In this document: positions 18,136 to 26,706 of the stretch, one piece after another
Layout of the letters: each line of letters starts with the position of its first letter
Position numbering within the stretch: position 1 is the first letter of the stretch
Assembly (NCBI GenBank): GCA_041627895.1
Contig: JBFKQC010000005.1
Coordinates: forward strand, 34,634 to 98,633
DNA: 64,000 nucleotides
Direction: 5' to 3'
Origin: JBFKQC01 sp041627895
GTDB taxonomy: Bacteria > Pseudomonadota > Alphaproteobacteria > Rhodobacterales > Rhodobacteraceae
Position numbers and translations under genes: made by a program
The notes under the pieces: model-generated
Seen by the model: the letters and a program-made list of their open reading frames with translations, nothing else
What the model was told of the DNA's origin: nothing
The model's database searches: none

Positions 18136-18566
18136 TGCGCGCGCTATTCGCCTTCATCGCCGGCGGTATCTTCGGCGCGGGGCTTCTGGTCTCGGGCATG
18201 ACCGACACGACAAAGGTGCAGGGCTGGCTCGACGTCTTCGGCGACTGGGACCCGACGCTCGCCTTCGTGCTCGGCGGCGCCATCGTGCCGATGGTTATCG
18301 CCTGGCGGCTGGCCGAGGGGCGCCGCCCGCGCCTTGGCGGGGCTTTTCCGCCGCCGCCCGAGCCGAAGCTGGGGCACAACCTCGTCTTCGGCTCGGTGCT
18401 GTTCGGCGCGGGCTGGGGGCTGGCCGGGCTCTGCCCCGGCCCGGCGGTCGCCTCGCTGACCTATGGCGGGCTTGGCGGGCTGGTCTTTCTCGCCGCGATG
18501 ATCGCCGGCATGTTCGCCGCCCCGCCGGTGCGCGGCTGGGTGGACGGGCTGGCCGGGTCGTCGTAA
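18135..18566 (+). CDS. YeeE/YedE-family sulfur-compound transporter, second half
   Basis: A 143-residue membrane protein, partner of the preceding gene. It contains GGIFGAGLLVSGMTDTTKVQGWLDVFGDWDPTLAFVLGGA and the second cysteine motif WGLAGLCPGPAVASL of the family. The one-base TGATG overlap suggests translational coupling, and the two products probably assemble into one channel. It would move sulfur compounds across the inner membrane for the dioxygenase. Confidence 0.85.
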   Translation: MRALFAFIAGGIFGAGLLVSGMTDTTKVQGWLDVFGDWDPTLAFVLGGAIVPMVIAWRLAEGRRPRLGGAFPPPPEPKLGHNLVFGSVLFGAGWGLAGLCPGPAVASLTYGGLGGLVFLAAMIAGMFAAPPVRGWVDGLAGSS

Positions 18567-18575
18567 GCATCGGCG

Positions 18576-19004
18576 ATGGATATCCGCCGGATCACCCCCG
18601 ACTACGCCGTCGCGCCGCAGATCGAGCCCGCCGACATGGCCGCGCTGGCCGAGGCCGGGTTCCGTGCGGTCATCAACAACCGCCCCGACGCCGAGATTCC
18701 GCCGGAACTGCAGTCCGACGCGATGCGGCGCGCGGCCGAGGCGGCAGGGCTGGCCTATGTCGAGAACCCGGTGATCAACGGCGGCCTGACGCTGGAGATG
18801 GTGATCGCCCAGGGCGCGGCGGTTGCCGGTGCGGACGGCCCGGTGCTGGCCTGGTGCCGCACCGGCACGCGTTCGTCCATCGTCTGGGCGCTGGCCCAGG
18901 CCGGCAAGATGCCGACCGGAGAGATTCTCGGCAAGCTTCGGGCTGCGGGCTACGACCTTCCGCAACTCGGCCCGCAGATCGAGGCGCTGGCCCGCGGCGG
19001 CTGA
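18576..19004 (+). CDS. DUF442/Blh N-terminal-like phosphatase-fold protein (TIGR01244)
   Basis: A 142-residue protein of the TIGR01244/DUF442 family, a dual-specificity-phosphatase-like fold found fused to or beside Blh persulfide dioxygenases. The active-site-like loop WCRTGTRS (Cys94) is intact, and FRAVINNRPDAE is typical of the family. It is the last gene of the sulfur operon, nine bases after the second YeeE half. The reaction is not established; a sulfur-transfer role through Cys94 is the usual suggestion. Confidence 0.83.
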   Translation: MDIRRITPDYAVAPQIEPADMAALAEAGFRAVINNRPDAEIPPELQSDAMRRAAEAAGLAYVENPVINGGLTLEMVIAQGAAVAGADGPVLAWCRTGTRSSIVWALAQAGKMPTGEILGKLRAAGYDLPQLGPQIEALARGG

Positions 19005-19171
19005 CGGAAGCGGCTGGCGACGGGCCACCGCCCGGGGCGCGTCGCCGATATTCCGGGGATGGCCACGGTCGCAGTTTCCGCTCTTTGACCCGACACAAAG
19101 ATAGGATCCGAAAACCTGCGCGCCTGCCTCCCATGGCGCCACGGCACTTGTCGACTTTCCGCCCCGGCGTC

Positions 19172-20236
19172 TCAGTCGAGCTCCAACTGGGCGGCAGCCG
19201 GCAGCGGCACATCCGGCGCCGCCGGGTCCGGCAGGTCGCCGGCGGGCATCGGTGTTGGGACGGGTCCGGCCGCCGCCGGGTCGGGCACTGCGGGTGGTGC
19301 GGTCGGCGGCGGCGACGCGACTTGCCGCGGCGGCGGGGCCACGTCACTCAGGCCGGCCGGTCCGGGCGGCCCGTCGAAGTATAGCCGCAGCGCCCGCGAT
19401 GGGCCGGACCGCCCGAGCCGGGCCTGCATCAGCGCGCGCCCATCCGCGCCGACCAGCGACACGCCGTCGAGCGTCGCCCCCTTCAGCGGCAGCATCTGTC
19501 CGGGCGTCAGCCCGGCCACGTCGGCAATCGGCAGCCGTATCCGGCACAGAACCGCCTCGAAGCGCGCGGGCGCGCCCAGCACGGCCGTCTCGAGCTGGCG
19601 CGACCAGCCGGTGCCGCCGCGGCCCGCGCCGGCGGCAGCGGCCGGGCGTTCCGCCGGAAGGATCAGTTGCAGTCTGCCGGTCTTCGCGCCATGGCCGAAA
19701 TCCACCTCGGCGCGGTAGCGCAGGTGCATCCGGTCGGCGAGCGCCATCACCGCGCCGCGCGCGTCCGGCAACGGCGCCCCGCAGGCAAATCCCTCGACTG
19801 GCGGCGGATCTGTGGCGGTGCCGGCAAGGGCCGCAAATCCGGTCAGCAGCATGCCCAGGAACCCCGAGGCCAGAGCCGCATCGGTGCGCGTTGGCCGGCG
19901 CGCCGGCGCTTCCACCGCCAGCACCTGGCCCAGCGTCTGCGCCTCGATCAACGCGGCCACGGTCTGCGGACAGGCCACGATCAGGCCGCGTGCCAGCCCG
20001 GCGCCGTCGATCTGCAGAAACAGCGCCGGGTCCGCCAGATCCTTGGCCAGCACGTCCGACAGTACACGATCCCCGTCGAAGTCGCGCAACGCCACGACGG
20101 CGCCAAGCGCCTCGTCGCCCGCCTTGGCGAGCGCAAGGCGCATCGCCTTCGCCGCGGTCATCTGCGTCGGTCCCGCCGCGGCGCGGCGTGCGCCGGCGAT
20201 CCGCCGCAGGACCGGGATTTCTGCCTCGTCGCGCAT
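19172..20236 (-). CDS. SpoA-domain (FliM/FliN C-terminal type) protein, orphan
   Basis: A 354-residue protein. The segment at about residues 215-290 (RIRLPIADVAGLTPGQMLPLKGATLDGVSLV...RALMQARLG) fits the SpoA domain of flagellar motor switch proteins FliM/FliN and type III secretion YscQ. The upstream 200 residues have FliM-like helical content but no clear match, and the last 60 residues are a Pro/Ala-rich tail ending PAAAQLELD. No other flagellar gene is present in the window, so a switch role is uncertain. Confidence 0.65.
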   Translation of the reverse strand: MRDEAEIPVLRRIAGARRAAAGPTQMTAAKAMRLALAKAGDEALGAVVALRDFDGDRVLSDVLAKDLADPALFLQIDGAGLARGLIVACPQTVAALIEAQTLGQVLAVEAPARRPTRTDAALASGFLGMLLTGFAALAGTATDPPPVEGFACGAPLPDARGAVMALADRMHLRYRAEVDFGHGAKTGRLQLILPAERPAAAAGAGRGGTGWSRQLETAVLGAPARFEAVLCRIRLPIADVAGLTPGQMLPLKGATLDGVSLVGADGRALMQARLGRSGPSRALRLYFDGPPGPAGLSDVAPPPRQVASPPPTAPPAVPDPAAAGPVPTPMPAGDLPDPAAPDVPLPAAAQLELD

Positions 20237-20312
20237 CCCCTGCGCCCATCTTGCCCGTATGCACGGCGAGCCTCGCAGATCGGGATTACCAAAGGGTTAG
20301 GACCGTGCCGCC

Positions 20313-23000
20313 CTATTCGGCCGCCTTGGCCTGCGCCAGGGGCAGCGACACGCGGAACGCCGCGCCCTCCTGGCCTGCGAGGTAGGCGACCGAGCCGCCG
20401 AGCTTGTCCATGATCTCGCGGCAGATCGCCAATCCCAGCCCGGCGCCGCCGGCCTGCGACTTGTCGGTGAGACGCGAAAACTTCTCGAAGATCACCGACC
20501 GGCTCGCGCGCGGGATTCCAGCACCGTTGTCTGTGAAATCGATCCAGGCCACGTCGCCCCTGTCCCGCACGGCGATGGTCAGCCGCGGCGCCGCGGCATC
20601 GCAGTACTTTCGCGCGTTGGTGATCAGGTTGATGAAGACCTGCGCCAGCCGGTCCGGATCGGTGACCAGCGACACGTTTTCGCGCGCCGGGTCACGGACG
20701 ATCTCGAGCGGCCGGTCGCCCTCGATCGAACCGGTGGCCGAAAGCGCGCGTTCCAGCACGTCGCGCAGGCTAGCGTTCTGCCAGTTCATCGACACCTGGC
20801 CGTTCTCCAGGACGCTCAGATCCAGAAGATCGTCCAACAGCCGCGTCAGCCGGATCGCCTCGTCGTGGATGATGGTCGAGAACCGGGTCTGCTCGGCCTC
20901 CGACATCGGTCCCGACATCAGGATTTCCGAGAACGCCCGGATCGAGGTCATCGGCGTGCGCAGCTCGTGGCTGATCTGGCTGAGGAAGGCGTCCTTCTGG
21001 ACGCTCAGCGCGGTCAGCTTCTCGTTGGCCTCGCGCAGCTGCCCTGCGGTGCGCGCCAGTTCCTCGGATTTCGCCTCGAGCTGGCTGGAATACTCCATGA
21101 TCTGCGCGGTCTCGTCGGCCACCGCCATCAGGTCCTCGACCGACACGTGGCTGCCGCCGACGATCTGGCCCACCATCGCATGCGCGGTCGCCGCGCCGAC
21201 CGACCCGGCAAGCTCGCGTTCCAGCATCTCGATGAAGTCGGGCGTGGTGTCGGGATAATGCCCCGACTTGCCCTGCGCATTCGCGGCGCGCTGGAACAGC
21301 GCCTGCGCCTGGTCCGCGCCCAGGATGCGCTGCGACATGATCAGCAGGTCCTCGGCCTCTGCCATGCCGCCAGACCACCCTGGCCCGGCGCCGGAATGCT
21401 CGTAGACATTGACGAATTGCGCGCCCTGCAGCCGCTCCAGCGGCTCGGGGAAGCTCAGCAGCGAGCCAAGCAGGAAGGCCGCCGTGTTCAGCAGCATCGA
21501 CCAGAACACCGCATGCACCACGTGGTCGATCCCATCGAGTCCGAACAGCGCCCGCGGCCGAAGCCACTCGATGCCCCATGGCCCCTGCTGCCCGACCGAA
21601 GCCGACATCACGAAGCTGTCGCCGAAGCTCGGCAGGAACAGCGTATAGGCCCAGACGACGAACCCGATGCTCACGCCCAGTGCCGCGCCGACCCGCGTCG
21701 CCCCGCGCCAGAAGATGCCGCCCAGAAGCGCCGGCAGCACCTGCGCGACCCCGGCGAAACTGATCAGACCAATGGCCGCCAGTGCCTCTGACGCGCCGGA
21801 GAAGTGAAAGTAGAGATAGCCCAGAAGCAGGATCGCGCCGATCGAGATGCGCCGCGACAGCAGCACCACGTGGCGCACGTCGCCCGACACCGTCGCGCCG
21901 CCGCGCCAGACGTTCAGCCAGATCGGCATGACGATGTGGTTCGACACCATCGTCGACAGCGCGATGGCCGCGACGATCACCATCGACGTGGCGGACGAGA
22001 ACCCGCCGAGGAAGGACAGAAGCGCCAGGTTGCCCTCGCCCAGTGACAGGGGCACGGTCAGCACGTAAAGGTCCGGATTGCCGTCGGGCAGGACACCGAG
22101 CCCCACGACCGCGATCGGAATCACGAACAGGCTCATCAGGAACAGGTAGGCCGGGAACGCCCAGCTCGCGACCGCGACGTGGCGCTCGTCGGCATTCTCC
22201 ACGACCATCACCTGGAACATCCGCGGCAGGCAGAGGAAGGCCGCCGCGGACAGAAAGATCAGCGTCGCCCAGCGACCGCCTGCAAGGTTCCAGTCGCCGA
22301 TCTTCGAGGCGTCTATCCGCGCAATGATGTCCGCCGGGCCCTGCGCCACGCCCCAGACCACGAAGACGCCCACCGCCAGAAGCGCGATCAGCTTGACCAC
22401 GGCCTCCAGTGCGATGGCGGTGACCACGCCGTGATGGCGCTCGTTCGCGTCCAGCGTGCGCGTGCCGAACAGGATTGTGAACAGCGCCAGGCCCGCAGCG
22501 ACCAGCAGCGCCGTGCTGTCGAGGTCCTCGAAGGCCGGAACCGAGCCCACGTCGGCCGAGAAGACCGCGAACGACAGCGTCACCGACTGAAGCTGCAGCG
22601 CGATGTAGGGTGTCGTTCCCACCACCGCCAATACCGTGACCAGCACGCCCAGGAGGTTCGATTTGCCGTAGCGCGACGAGATCAGGTCGGCGATCGAGGT
22701 GATCCGCTGCGTTCGCCCGATCCGAACCAGCTTGCGCACCAGCCACCACCAGCCGACCATGACCAGCGTCGGACCGAGATAGATCGTGACGAATTCCAGC
22801 CCCGAGTTCACCGCGTAGCCCACCGCCCCGTAGAACGTCCAGGCCGTGCAGTAGATCGACAGCGAAAGCGTATAGACCAGGGGCGAGCGCAGCCAGCCGA
22901 CCTCGCCCCGCTCGGCGCGCTTCTCGGCGGCGAAGGCCACGCCGAACAGGATCGCCACATAGCCGAGGCAGACGGCGACCAGGATGTTGAAGCTCATCAT
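20313..23000 (-). CDS. Sodium:solute symporter-fused sensor histidine kinase
   Basis: An 895-residue protein. Residues 1 to about 510 form an SLC5/sodium-solute-symporter-like domain with about thirteen membrane segments (SIYCTAWTFYGAVGYAVNSG near the N-terminus). A linker with a coiled coil (QLEAKSEELARTAGQLREANEKL) leads to HisKA with the phospho-acceptor in SHELRTPMTSI near residue 678, then the ATPase N-box NARKYC, DNGAGIP and GAGLGLAICREIMDKLGG. CbrA and CrbS have the same architecture and sense nutrients such as histidine or acetate. Two adjacent ATGs (23000, 22997) are possible; both overlap the upstream stop. Confidence 0.88.
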   Translation of the reverse strand: MMSFNILVAVCLGYVAILFGVAFAAEKRAERGEVGWLRSPLVYTLSLSIYCTAWTFYGAVGYAVNSGLEFVTIYLGPTLVMVGWWWLVRKLVRIGRTQRITSIADLISSRYGKSNLLGVLVTVLAVVGTTPYIALQLQSVTLSFAVFSADVGSVPAFEDLDSTALLVAAGLALFTILFGTRTLDANERHHGVVTAIALEAVVKLIALLAVGVFVVWGVAQGPADIIARIDASKIGDWNLAGGRWATLIFLSAAAFLCLPRMFQVMVVENADERHVAVASWAFPAYLFLMSLFVIPIAVVGLGVLPDGNPDLYVLTVPLSLGEGNLALLSFLGGFSSATSMVIVAAIALSTMVSNHIVMPIWLNVWRGGATVSGDVRHVVLLSRRISIGAILLLGYLYFHFSGASEALAAIGLISFAGVAQVLPALLGGIFWRGATRVGAALGVSIGFVVWAYTLFLPSFGDSFVMSASVGQQGPWGIEWLRPRALFGLDGIDHVVHAVFWSMLLNTAAFLLGSLLSFPEPLERLQGAQFVNVYEHSGAGPGWSGGMAEAEDLLIMSQRILGADQAQALFQRAANAQGKSGHYPDTTPDFIEMLERELAGSVGAATAHAMVGQIVGGSHVSVEDLMAVADETAQIMEYSSQLEAKSEELARTAGQLREANEKLTALSVQKDAFLSQISHELRTPMTSIRAFSEILMSGPMSEAEQTRFSTIIHDEAIRLTRLLDDLLDLSVLENGQVSMNWQNASLRDVLERALSATGSIEGDRPLEIVRDPARENVSLVTDPDRLAQVFINLITNARKYCDAAAPRLTIAVRDRGDVAWIDFTDNGAGIPRASRSVIFEKFSRLTDKSQAGGAGLGLAICREIMDKLGGSVAYLAGQEGAAFRVSLPLAQAKAAE

Positions 23001-23269
23001 TGCGGCGGCTCGTCCCGACGCTCGTCACCCGCGGGCTCGGCAAGCAGCCGGGACAGGACGACGGCGCAGACGATCAGTCCCGCCCAGACGACGAAGACGA
23101 AGATCAGGCCGCGCGAGGTCGCCGGCGGATCGGCGGGATTGCCCGCCCCGAGAAGCGGCATCAGGAACAGCAACAGCCAGAGGATCGGCAACAACCGCGC
23201 GGCGTCGATCATCCGCCGCCGCCGGTAGGTCCGGCGCTCCACGAAGACCGGCGCAGAGGGCTGTTTCAT
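22997..23269 (-). CDS. Small membrane protein between receiver and kinase genes
   Basis: A 90-residue protein with two hydrophobic segments (LLPILWLLLFLMPLLGAG and LIFVFVVWAGLIVCAVVLSRLL) flanked by basic and acidic tails. Its start overlaps the receiver stop (ATGA) and its stop overlaps the kinase start, so it belongs to a three-gene coupled operon. It may be an accessory subunit of the transporter-like sensor; no family function is known to me. Confidence 0.78.
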   Translation of the reverse strand: MKQPSAPVFVERRTYRRRRMIDAARLLPILWLLLFLMPLLGAGNPADPPATSRGLIFVFVVWAGLIVCAVVLSRLLAEPAGDERRDEPPQ

Positions 23270-23634
23270 GTCCCCGTCAACTCGCGCACGCTATTGAGTA
23301 CCTCGGAATTCGCGAACGGCTTGGTCATGAACCTGCTGGCGCCGTAGCGTTCTGCCAGTTCGCGGTCGCGCTTCTGGCCGCGGGCCGTGAGCATCAGGAC
23401 CGGCAGGTGCTCGGTCTCGGGATTGGCGCGCAAATCCTGAAGTATGTCGAACCCGGACCGGTTCGGCAGCATGACATCCAGGATCACGACGTCCGGTGCC
23501 CGGCGCGCCACGGCCTCCAGCGCGGTCTTGCCGTCGGCATGCGTGTCGACCGTCCAGCCGTCTCGCGACAGGATGAAGCTGATCGCCTGGATGATGTTCG
23601 GTTCATCCTCGATCAGAAGAACGCGCTTGCGCAC
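23266..23634 (-). CDS. Stand-alone response-regulator receiver protein
   Basis: A 122-residue CheY-like receiver domain without an output domain. Acidic pocket Glu9-Asp10, phospho-acceptor Asp53 in VVILDVMLPN, Thr83 in MLTARG and Lys105 in MTKPF are all present. The GTG start has GGAGGAGG nine bases upstream. First gene of the operon with the small membrane protein and the symporter-kinase, and therefore its likely partner. With no DNA-binding domain, output must pass through another protein. Confidence 0.88.
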   Translation of the reverse strand: MRKRVLLIEDEPNIIQAISFILSRDGWTVDTHADGKTALEAVARRAPDVVILDVMLPNRSGFDILQDLRANPETEHLPVLMLTARGQKRDRELAERYGASRFMTKPFANSEVLNSVRELTGT

Positions 23635-23860
23635 GGCGCCCTCCTCCTCATGGACTCGGCCCTTTGCGGCCGTTGTTTTGCGGAACTATCGCCGAGGACG
23701 CGCGGGCTGTCAAAACCAGATGCCGCATGGATTGTCCTGGATCAACGCGGCCGCGGCGGCGAGCGATAGACATTTGATTGCCGCTCGAACGCCATTGACT
23801 GCCGGGATTGCGGTTCGGCGGCGACGCGGCATAACCTCGTGCTCTGACGGGAGCAACGCA

Positions 23861-24706
23861 ATGGATGCCGCACTGCCCTTCGACGAGGCCACGATCCGCC
23901 TGACCGCCTTTCTCGGCGTTCTTGCAGCCATGGCCGCATGGGAAGTCGCCGCCCCGCGGCGGCGGCGCGAGATACCGCGGCTGATCCGCTGGACCAACAA
24001 CCTGGCCCTGGTGGCGGTCGACACCGCGCTGGTGCGGCTCTGCTTTCCGGTGCTCGCCGTGGGGATGGCGCTGATCGCAGAGGATCGCGGCTGGGGCCTG
24101 CTCAACACGCTCGATTTGCCGGGCTGGCTCGCCGTCGCGAGTGCCGTACTCGTGCTCGACCTCGCGATCTACCTGCAGCACGTTCTGTTTCACGCGGTCC
24201 CCGCGCTCTGGCGGCTGCACCGGATGCACCATGCCGACCTGGAATTCGACGTGACCACCGGGCTGCGGTTCCACCCGGTGGAAATCCTGCTGTCGATGGG
24301 GCTCAAGCTTGCCGTGGTCGCCGCGCTCGGAGCACCGGCGATTGCCGTGCTGATCTTCGAGGTTCTGCTGAACGCCACCTCGCTCTTCAACCACTCCAAC
24401 ATCGATATCCCGCGCCGGATCGACGCGGTTCTGCGGCTGCTGGTCGTGACACCCGACATGCACCGGGTGCACCACTCGATCCACCCGTCCGAGACCAACA
24501 GCAATTTCGGGTTCAATTTGCCCTGGTGGGACCGGCTGCTCGGGACCTACCTTCCGCAGCCACGCGAAGGGCACCGCGACATGACGATCGGGATCGAGCA
24601 GTTCCGGACCTGGCGCGACCTCTGGCTCGACCGGATGCTGCTGCAACCGCTGCGCGGCAAGGCAAGCCGCTATCCGATCAACCGCCGCTCCGGCCGCGAT
24701 ACCTGA
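23861..24706 (+). CDS. Sterol desaturase/fatty-acid hydroxylase-family membrane protein
   Basis: A 281-residue membrane protein with the histidine clusters of the di-iron fatty-acid hydroxylase superfamily: QHVLFH, HRMHH, NHSN and HRVHHS (about residues 107-208). There are four to five hydrophobic segments before and between the clusters. Bacterial members hydroxylate lipids, carotenoids or hopanoid-like molecules; the substrate is unknown here. ATG 23861 has GGGAG eight bases upstream. The gene stands alone between the kinase operon and the MBL operon. Confidence 0.83.
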   Translation: MDAALPFDEATIRLTAFLGVLAAMAAWEVAAPRRRREIPRLIRWTNNLALVAVDTALVRLCFPVLAVGMALIAEDRGWGLLNTLDLPGWLAVASAVLVLDLAIYLQHVLFHAVPALWRLHRMHHADLEFDVTTGLRFHPVEILLSMGLKLAVVAALGAPAIAVLIFEVLLNATSLFNHSNIDIPRRIDAVLRLLVVTPDMHRVHHSIHPSETNSNFGFNLPWWDRLLGTYLPQPREGHRDMTIGIEQFRTWRDLWLDRMLLQPLRGKASRYPINRRSGRDT

Positions 24707-24817
24707 AACCGGGCGCGGCGCCGGCGATCCGGCGCAAGTGCGCGCGCGCCGCGCTTCCGGCAATGCGGGAGCCCAGGCGACCGGTGACTGCTTGCGCGCC
24801 CCAGGCAATTCCGACAT

Positions 24818-24833
24818 ATTCGTATTAAAGAAT
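24818..24833. promoter_or_regulatory. SqrR/BigR-like operator (ATTC-N8-GAAT)
   Basis: ATTCGTATTAAAGAAT matches exactly the ATTC-N8-GAAT palindrome reported for the persulfide-sensing ArsR-family repressor SqrR of Rhodobacter capsulatus. It sits in an AT-rich patch, 20 bases before the ATG of the Tat-exported MBL protein, where a repressor would block transcription. No sqrR gene is in the window, so the regulator is inferred. Confidence 0.5.
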
Positions 24834-24853
24834 GTTTAAGCCCGGAGGACGCC

Positions 24854-25765
24854 ATGGCGCTTACCAGACGCCAGTTCATCGCCGCCGCCGCCGGTAGCCT
24901 GATTCCGCGCGCGGGATGGACCAGAACGACCCTGTCGCTCGGCGCGCTGCAGATCGACACGCTGAGCGACGGACACCTCGTGCTGCCGGCCTCCTTCACC
25001 CTCGGCGGCATTCCGGTCGAGGACGCCGCACCGATCCTCGCGCGGTACGGCCTCGGCACCGACCGGATCGAACCGCCCTGCAACGTGACGCTCGTGCGCG
25101 ACGGCACGAACACCGTGCTATTCGACGTCGGCTCGGGGCCGAACTTCATGCCGAGCGCGGGCAAATTGCCCGATGCGCTGGATGCGATGGATCTTGCGCC
25201 CGAGGACATAACCCATGTCGTCATCACCCACGCCCACCCAGATCACATCTGGGGTCTGCTGGACGATTTCGACGACCCGCTCTTCGCTGATGCCGAGTAT
25301 CTCATCGGCAAGGACGAGTTCGATTACTGGATCGACCCGGACACAGTGAACACCATCGCCCCGGCACGGCAGAGTTTCGCCGTCGGCGCGCGAACCCGGC
25401 TTCAGGCGATCGAGGATGCCGTGACGGTCTTCGGCGACGGCGAGGAAATCCTGCCCGGCATCGCCGCCCGCGCAACCTATGGCCACACGCCCGGGCACAT
25501 GTCCTTCGAGGTCGGCGCCGGACCGGACGCCGCGCTGATCCTGGGCGATGCCGTCGTCAACCACCACCTCGCCTTCGAGCGGCCCGGCTGGGCCAGCGGG
25601 TCGGATCAGGACCCGGACCTCGGTGCGGCCACGCGCCAGCGGCTGCTGGGCGAGCTTGCCGACCGGCAGATGACGCTGGTCGGCTTCCACCTGCCCGGCG
25701 GCGGCATCGGCCGGGCAGAGCGGACCGGCGGCGACAGCTATCGTTTCGTGACGGAGGACATGTGA
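24854..25765 (+). CDS. Tat-exported MBL-fold metallohydrolase
   Basis: A 303-residue protein. The N-terminus MALTRRQFIAAAAGSLIPRAG is a twin-arginine signal, so the enzyme is probably periplasmic. The metal motif THAHPDH lies near residue 125, with GHTPGHMSFEV, LILGDAVVNHH and GFHLPGGG supplying the remaining ligands; the order fits periplasmic hydrolases of the glyoxalase-II-like class. It overlaps the next MBL gene by one base. Together with the SqrR-like site upstream, a role in sulfur-compound chemistry is a reasonable inference, but the substrate is unknown. Confidence 0.82.
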   Translation: MALTRRQFIAAAAGSLIPRAGWTRTTLSLGALQIDTLSDGHLVLPASFTLGGIPVEDAAPILARYGLGTDRIEPPCNVTLVRDGTNTVLFDVGSGPNFMPSAGKLPDALDAMDLAPEDITHVVITHAHPDHIWGLLDDFDDPLFADAEYLIGKDEFDYWIDPDTVNTIAPARQSFAVGARTRLQAIEDAVTVFGDGEEILPGIAARATYGHTPGHMSFEVGAGPDAALILGDAVVNHHLAFERPGWASGSDQDPDLGAATRQRLLGELADRQMTLVGFHLPGGGIGRAERTGGDSYRFVTEDM

Positions 25766-26706
25766 TGCGCGCCCTCGCCCTTTTCGCCCTGATCGCGGGG
25801 CCTGCCGTCGCCTCGGAAGAGATCGCCGACCAGTACCCGCAATCGCCGCTCTATTCGAAACCCGTCGAGGTGGTCCCGCACGTCTGGTCCGCGATCGGCG
25901 CCACCGCGCCGCCGACCTACGAGAACACGGGCCACAACAACAACCTCAGCTTCCTCGTCACGGGCGACGGCGTCGTCGTGATCAACGGCGGCGCGGCCTA
26001 TGTGCTGGCCGCGGCTCTGCATGACGAAATCCGGGCTGTCACCGATCAGCCGGTGAAGCTGGTGATCAACGAAAACGGCCAGGGCCACGCGATGCTGGGC
26101 AATGCCTACTGGGCCGAACAGGGCGTGCCGATCCTGGCCCATGCGGATGCCGCACACGAGTTCGAGGAAAACGGGTTCCAGATTCTCGAGGGCATGAGGC
26201 GCTACAACCGCGACAAGGCCGAGGGCACAGTGCTGCAAGGCCCGACGATCACCTTCGAGGACGAATACATCGTCGAGATGGGGACCATGCGCATCGAGGT
26301 ATTGCATCTCGGCCCGGCGCACAGCCCCGGCGACATCTCGGTCTGGTTGCCCGCCGAAAAGCTGGTGATCGCCGGCGACATGGCGTTTCACGAGCGCATG
26401 CTGCCGATCTTTGCCGACACCTGCACCGCCTGCTGGCTGGAAACCTGGACGACGGCGTTCGAACCGCTCGGCGCGGTATACGTGATCCCGGGCCACGGGC
26501 ATCCGACGAACATGGCGCAGGTCCGGCGCTACACCCACGACTACCTTTCCGATCTCCGTGCAAAGATCCGCGACCATTTCGACAATGGCGGCGATCTGGC
26601 CGACGCTTACTATGTCGATCAAAGCAAGTGGGCCCACCTCGATACCTACGAGGAACTGGCAACGAGGAATGCCGGGCGGGTCTACGAGGAGATGGAGTTC
26701 GAATAA
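25765..26706 (+). CDS. Exported MBL-fold protein with an altered metal motif (SoxH-like)
   Basis: A 313-residue protein with a Sec-type signal (MRALALFALIAGPAVAS). It aligns in outline with SoxH/quinoprotein-relay metallohydrolases. Where the family has H-x-H-x-D-H, this protein reads ENGQGH (residues 103-108), so three of the four first-motif ligands are missing, while HLGPAHSPGD, AGDMAFH and IPGHGHP downstream are kept. ATG 25765 (GGAGG upstream, TGATG overlap) is chosen over the GTG one codon earlier. It may bind one metal only or have a non-catalytic role. It is coupled to the thioredoxin-like gene. Confidence 0.75.
   Translation: MRALALFALIAGPAVASEEIADQYPQSPLYSKPVEVVPHVWSAIGATAPPTYENTGHNNNLSFLVTGDGVVVINGGAAYVLAAALHDEIRAVTDQPVKLVINENGQGHAMLGNAYWAEQGVPILAHADAAHEFEENGFQILEGMRRYNRDKAEGTVLQGPTITFEDEYIVEMGTMRIEVLHLGPAHSPGDISVWLPAEKLVIAGDMAFHERMLPIFADTCTACWLETWTTAFEPLGAVYVIPGHGHPTNMAQVRRYTHDYLSDLRAKIRDHFDNGGDLADAYYVDQSKWAHLDTYEELATRNAGRVYEEMEFE

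Noticed and set aside
20770..23043. 757-codon open frame on the reverse strand inside the kinase gene
   Set aside because: It is a shifted reading of the kinase, rich in Arg/Gly/Ala with no family resemblance; long spurious frames are common at this GC content.
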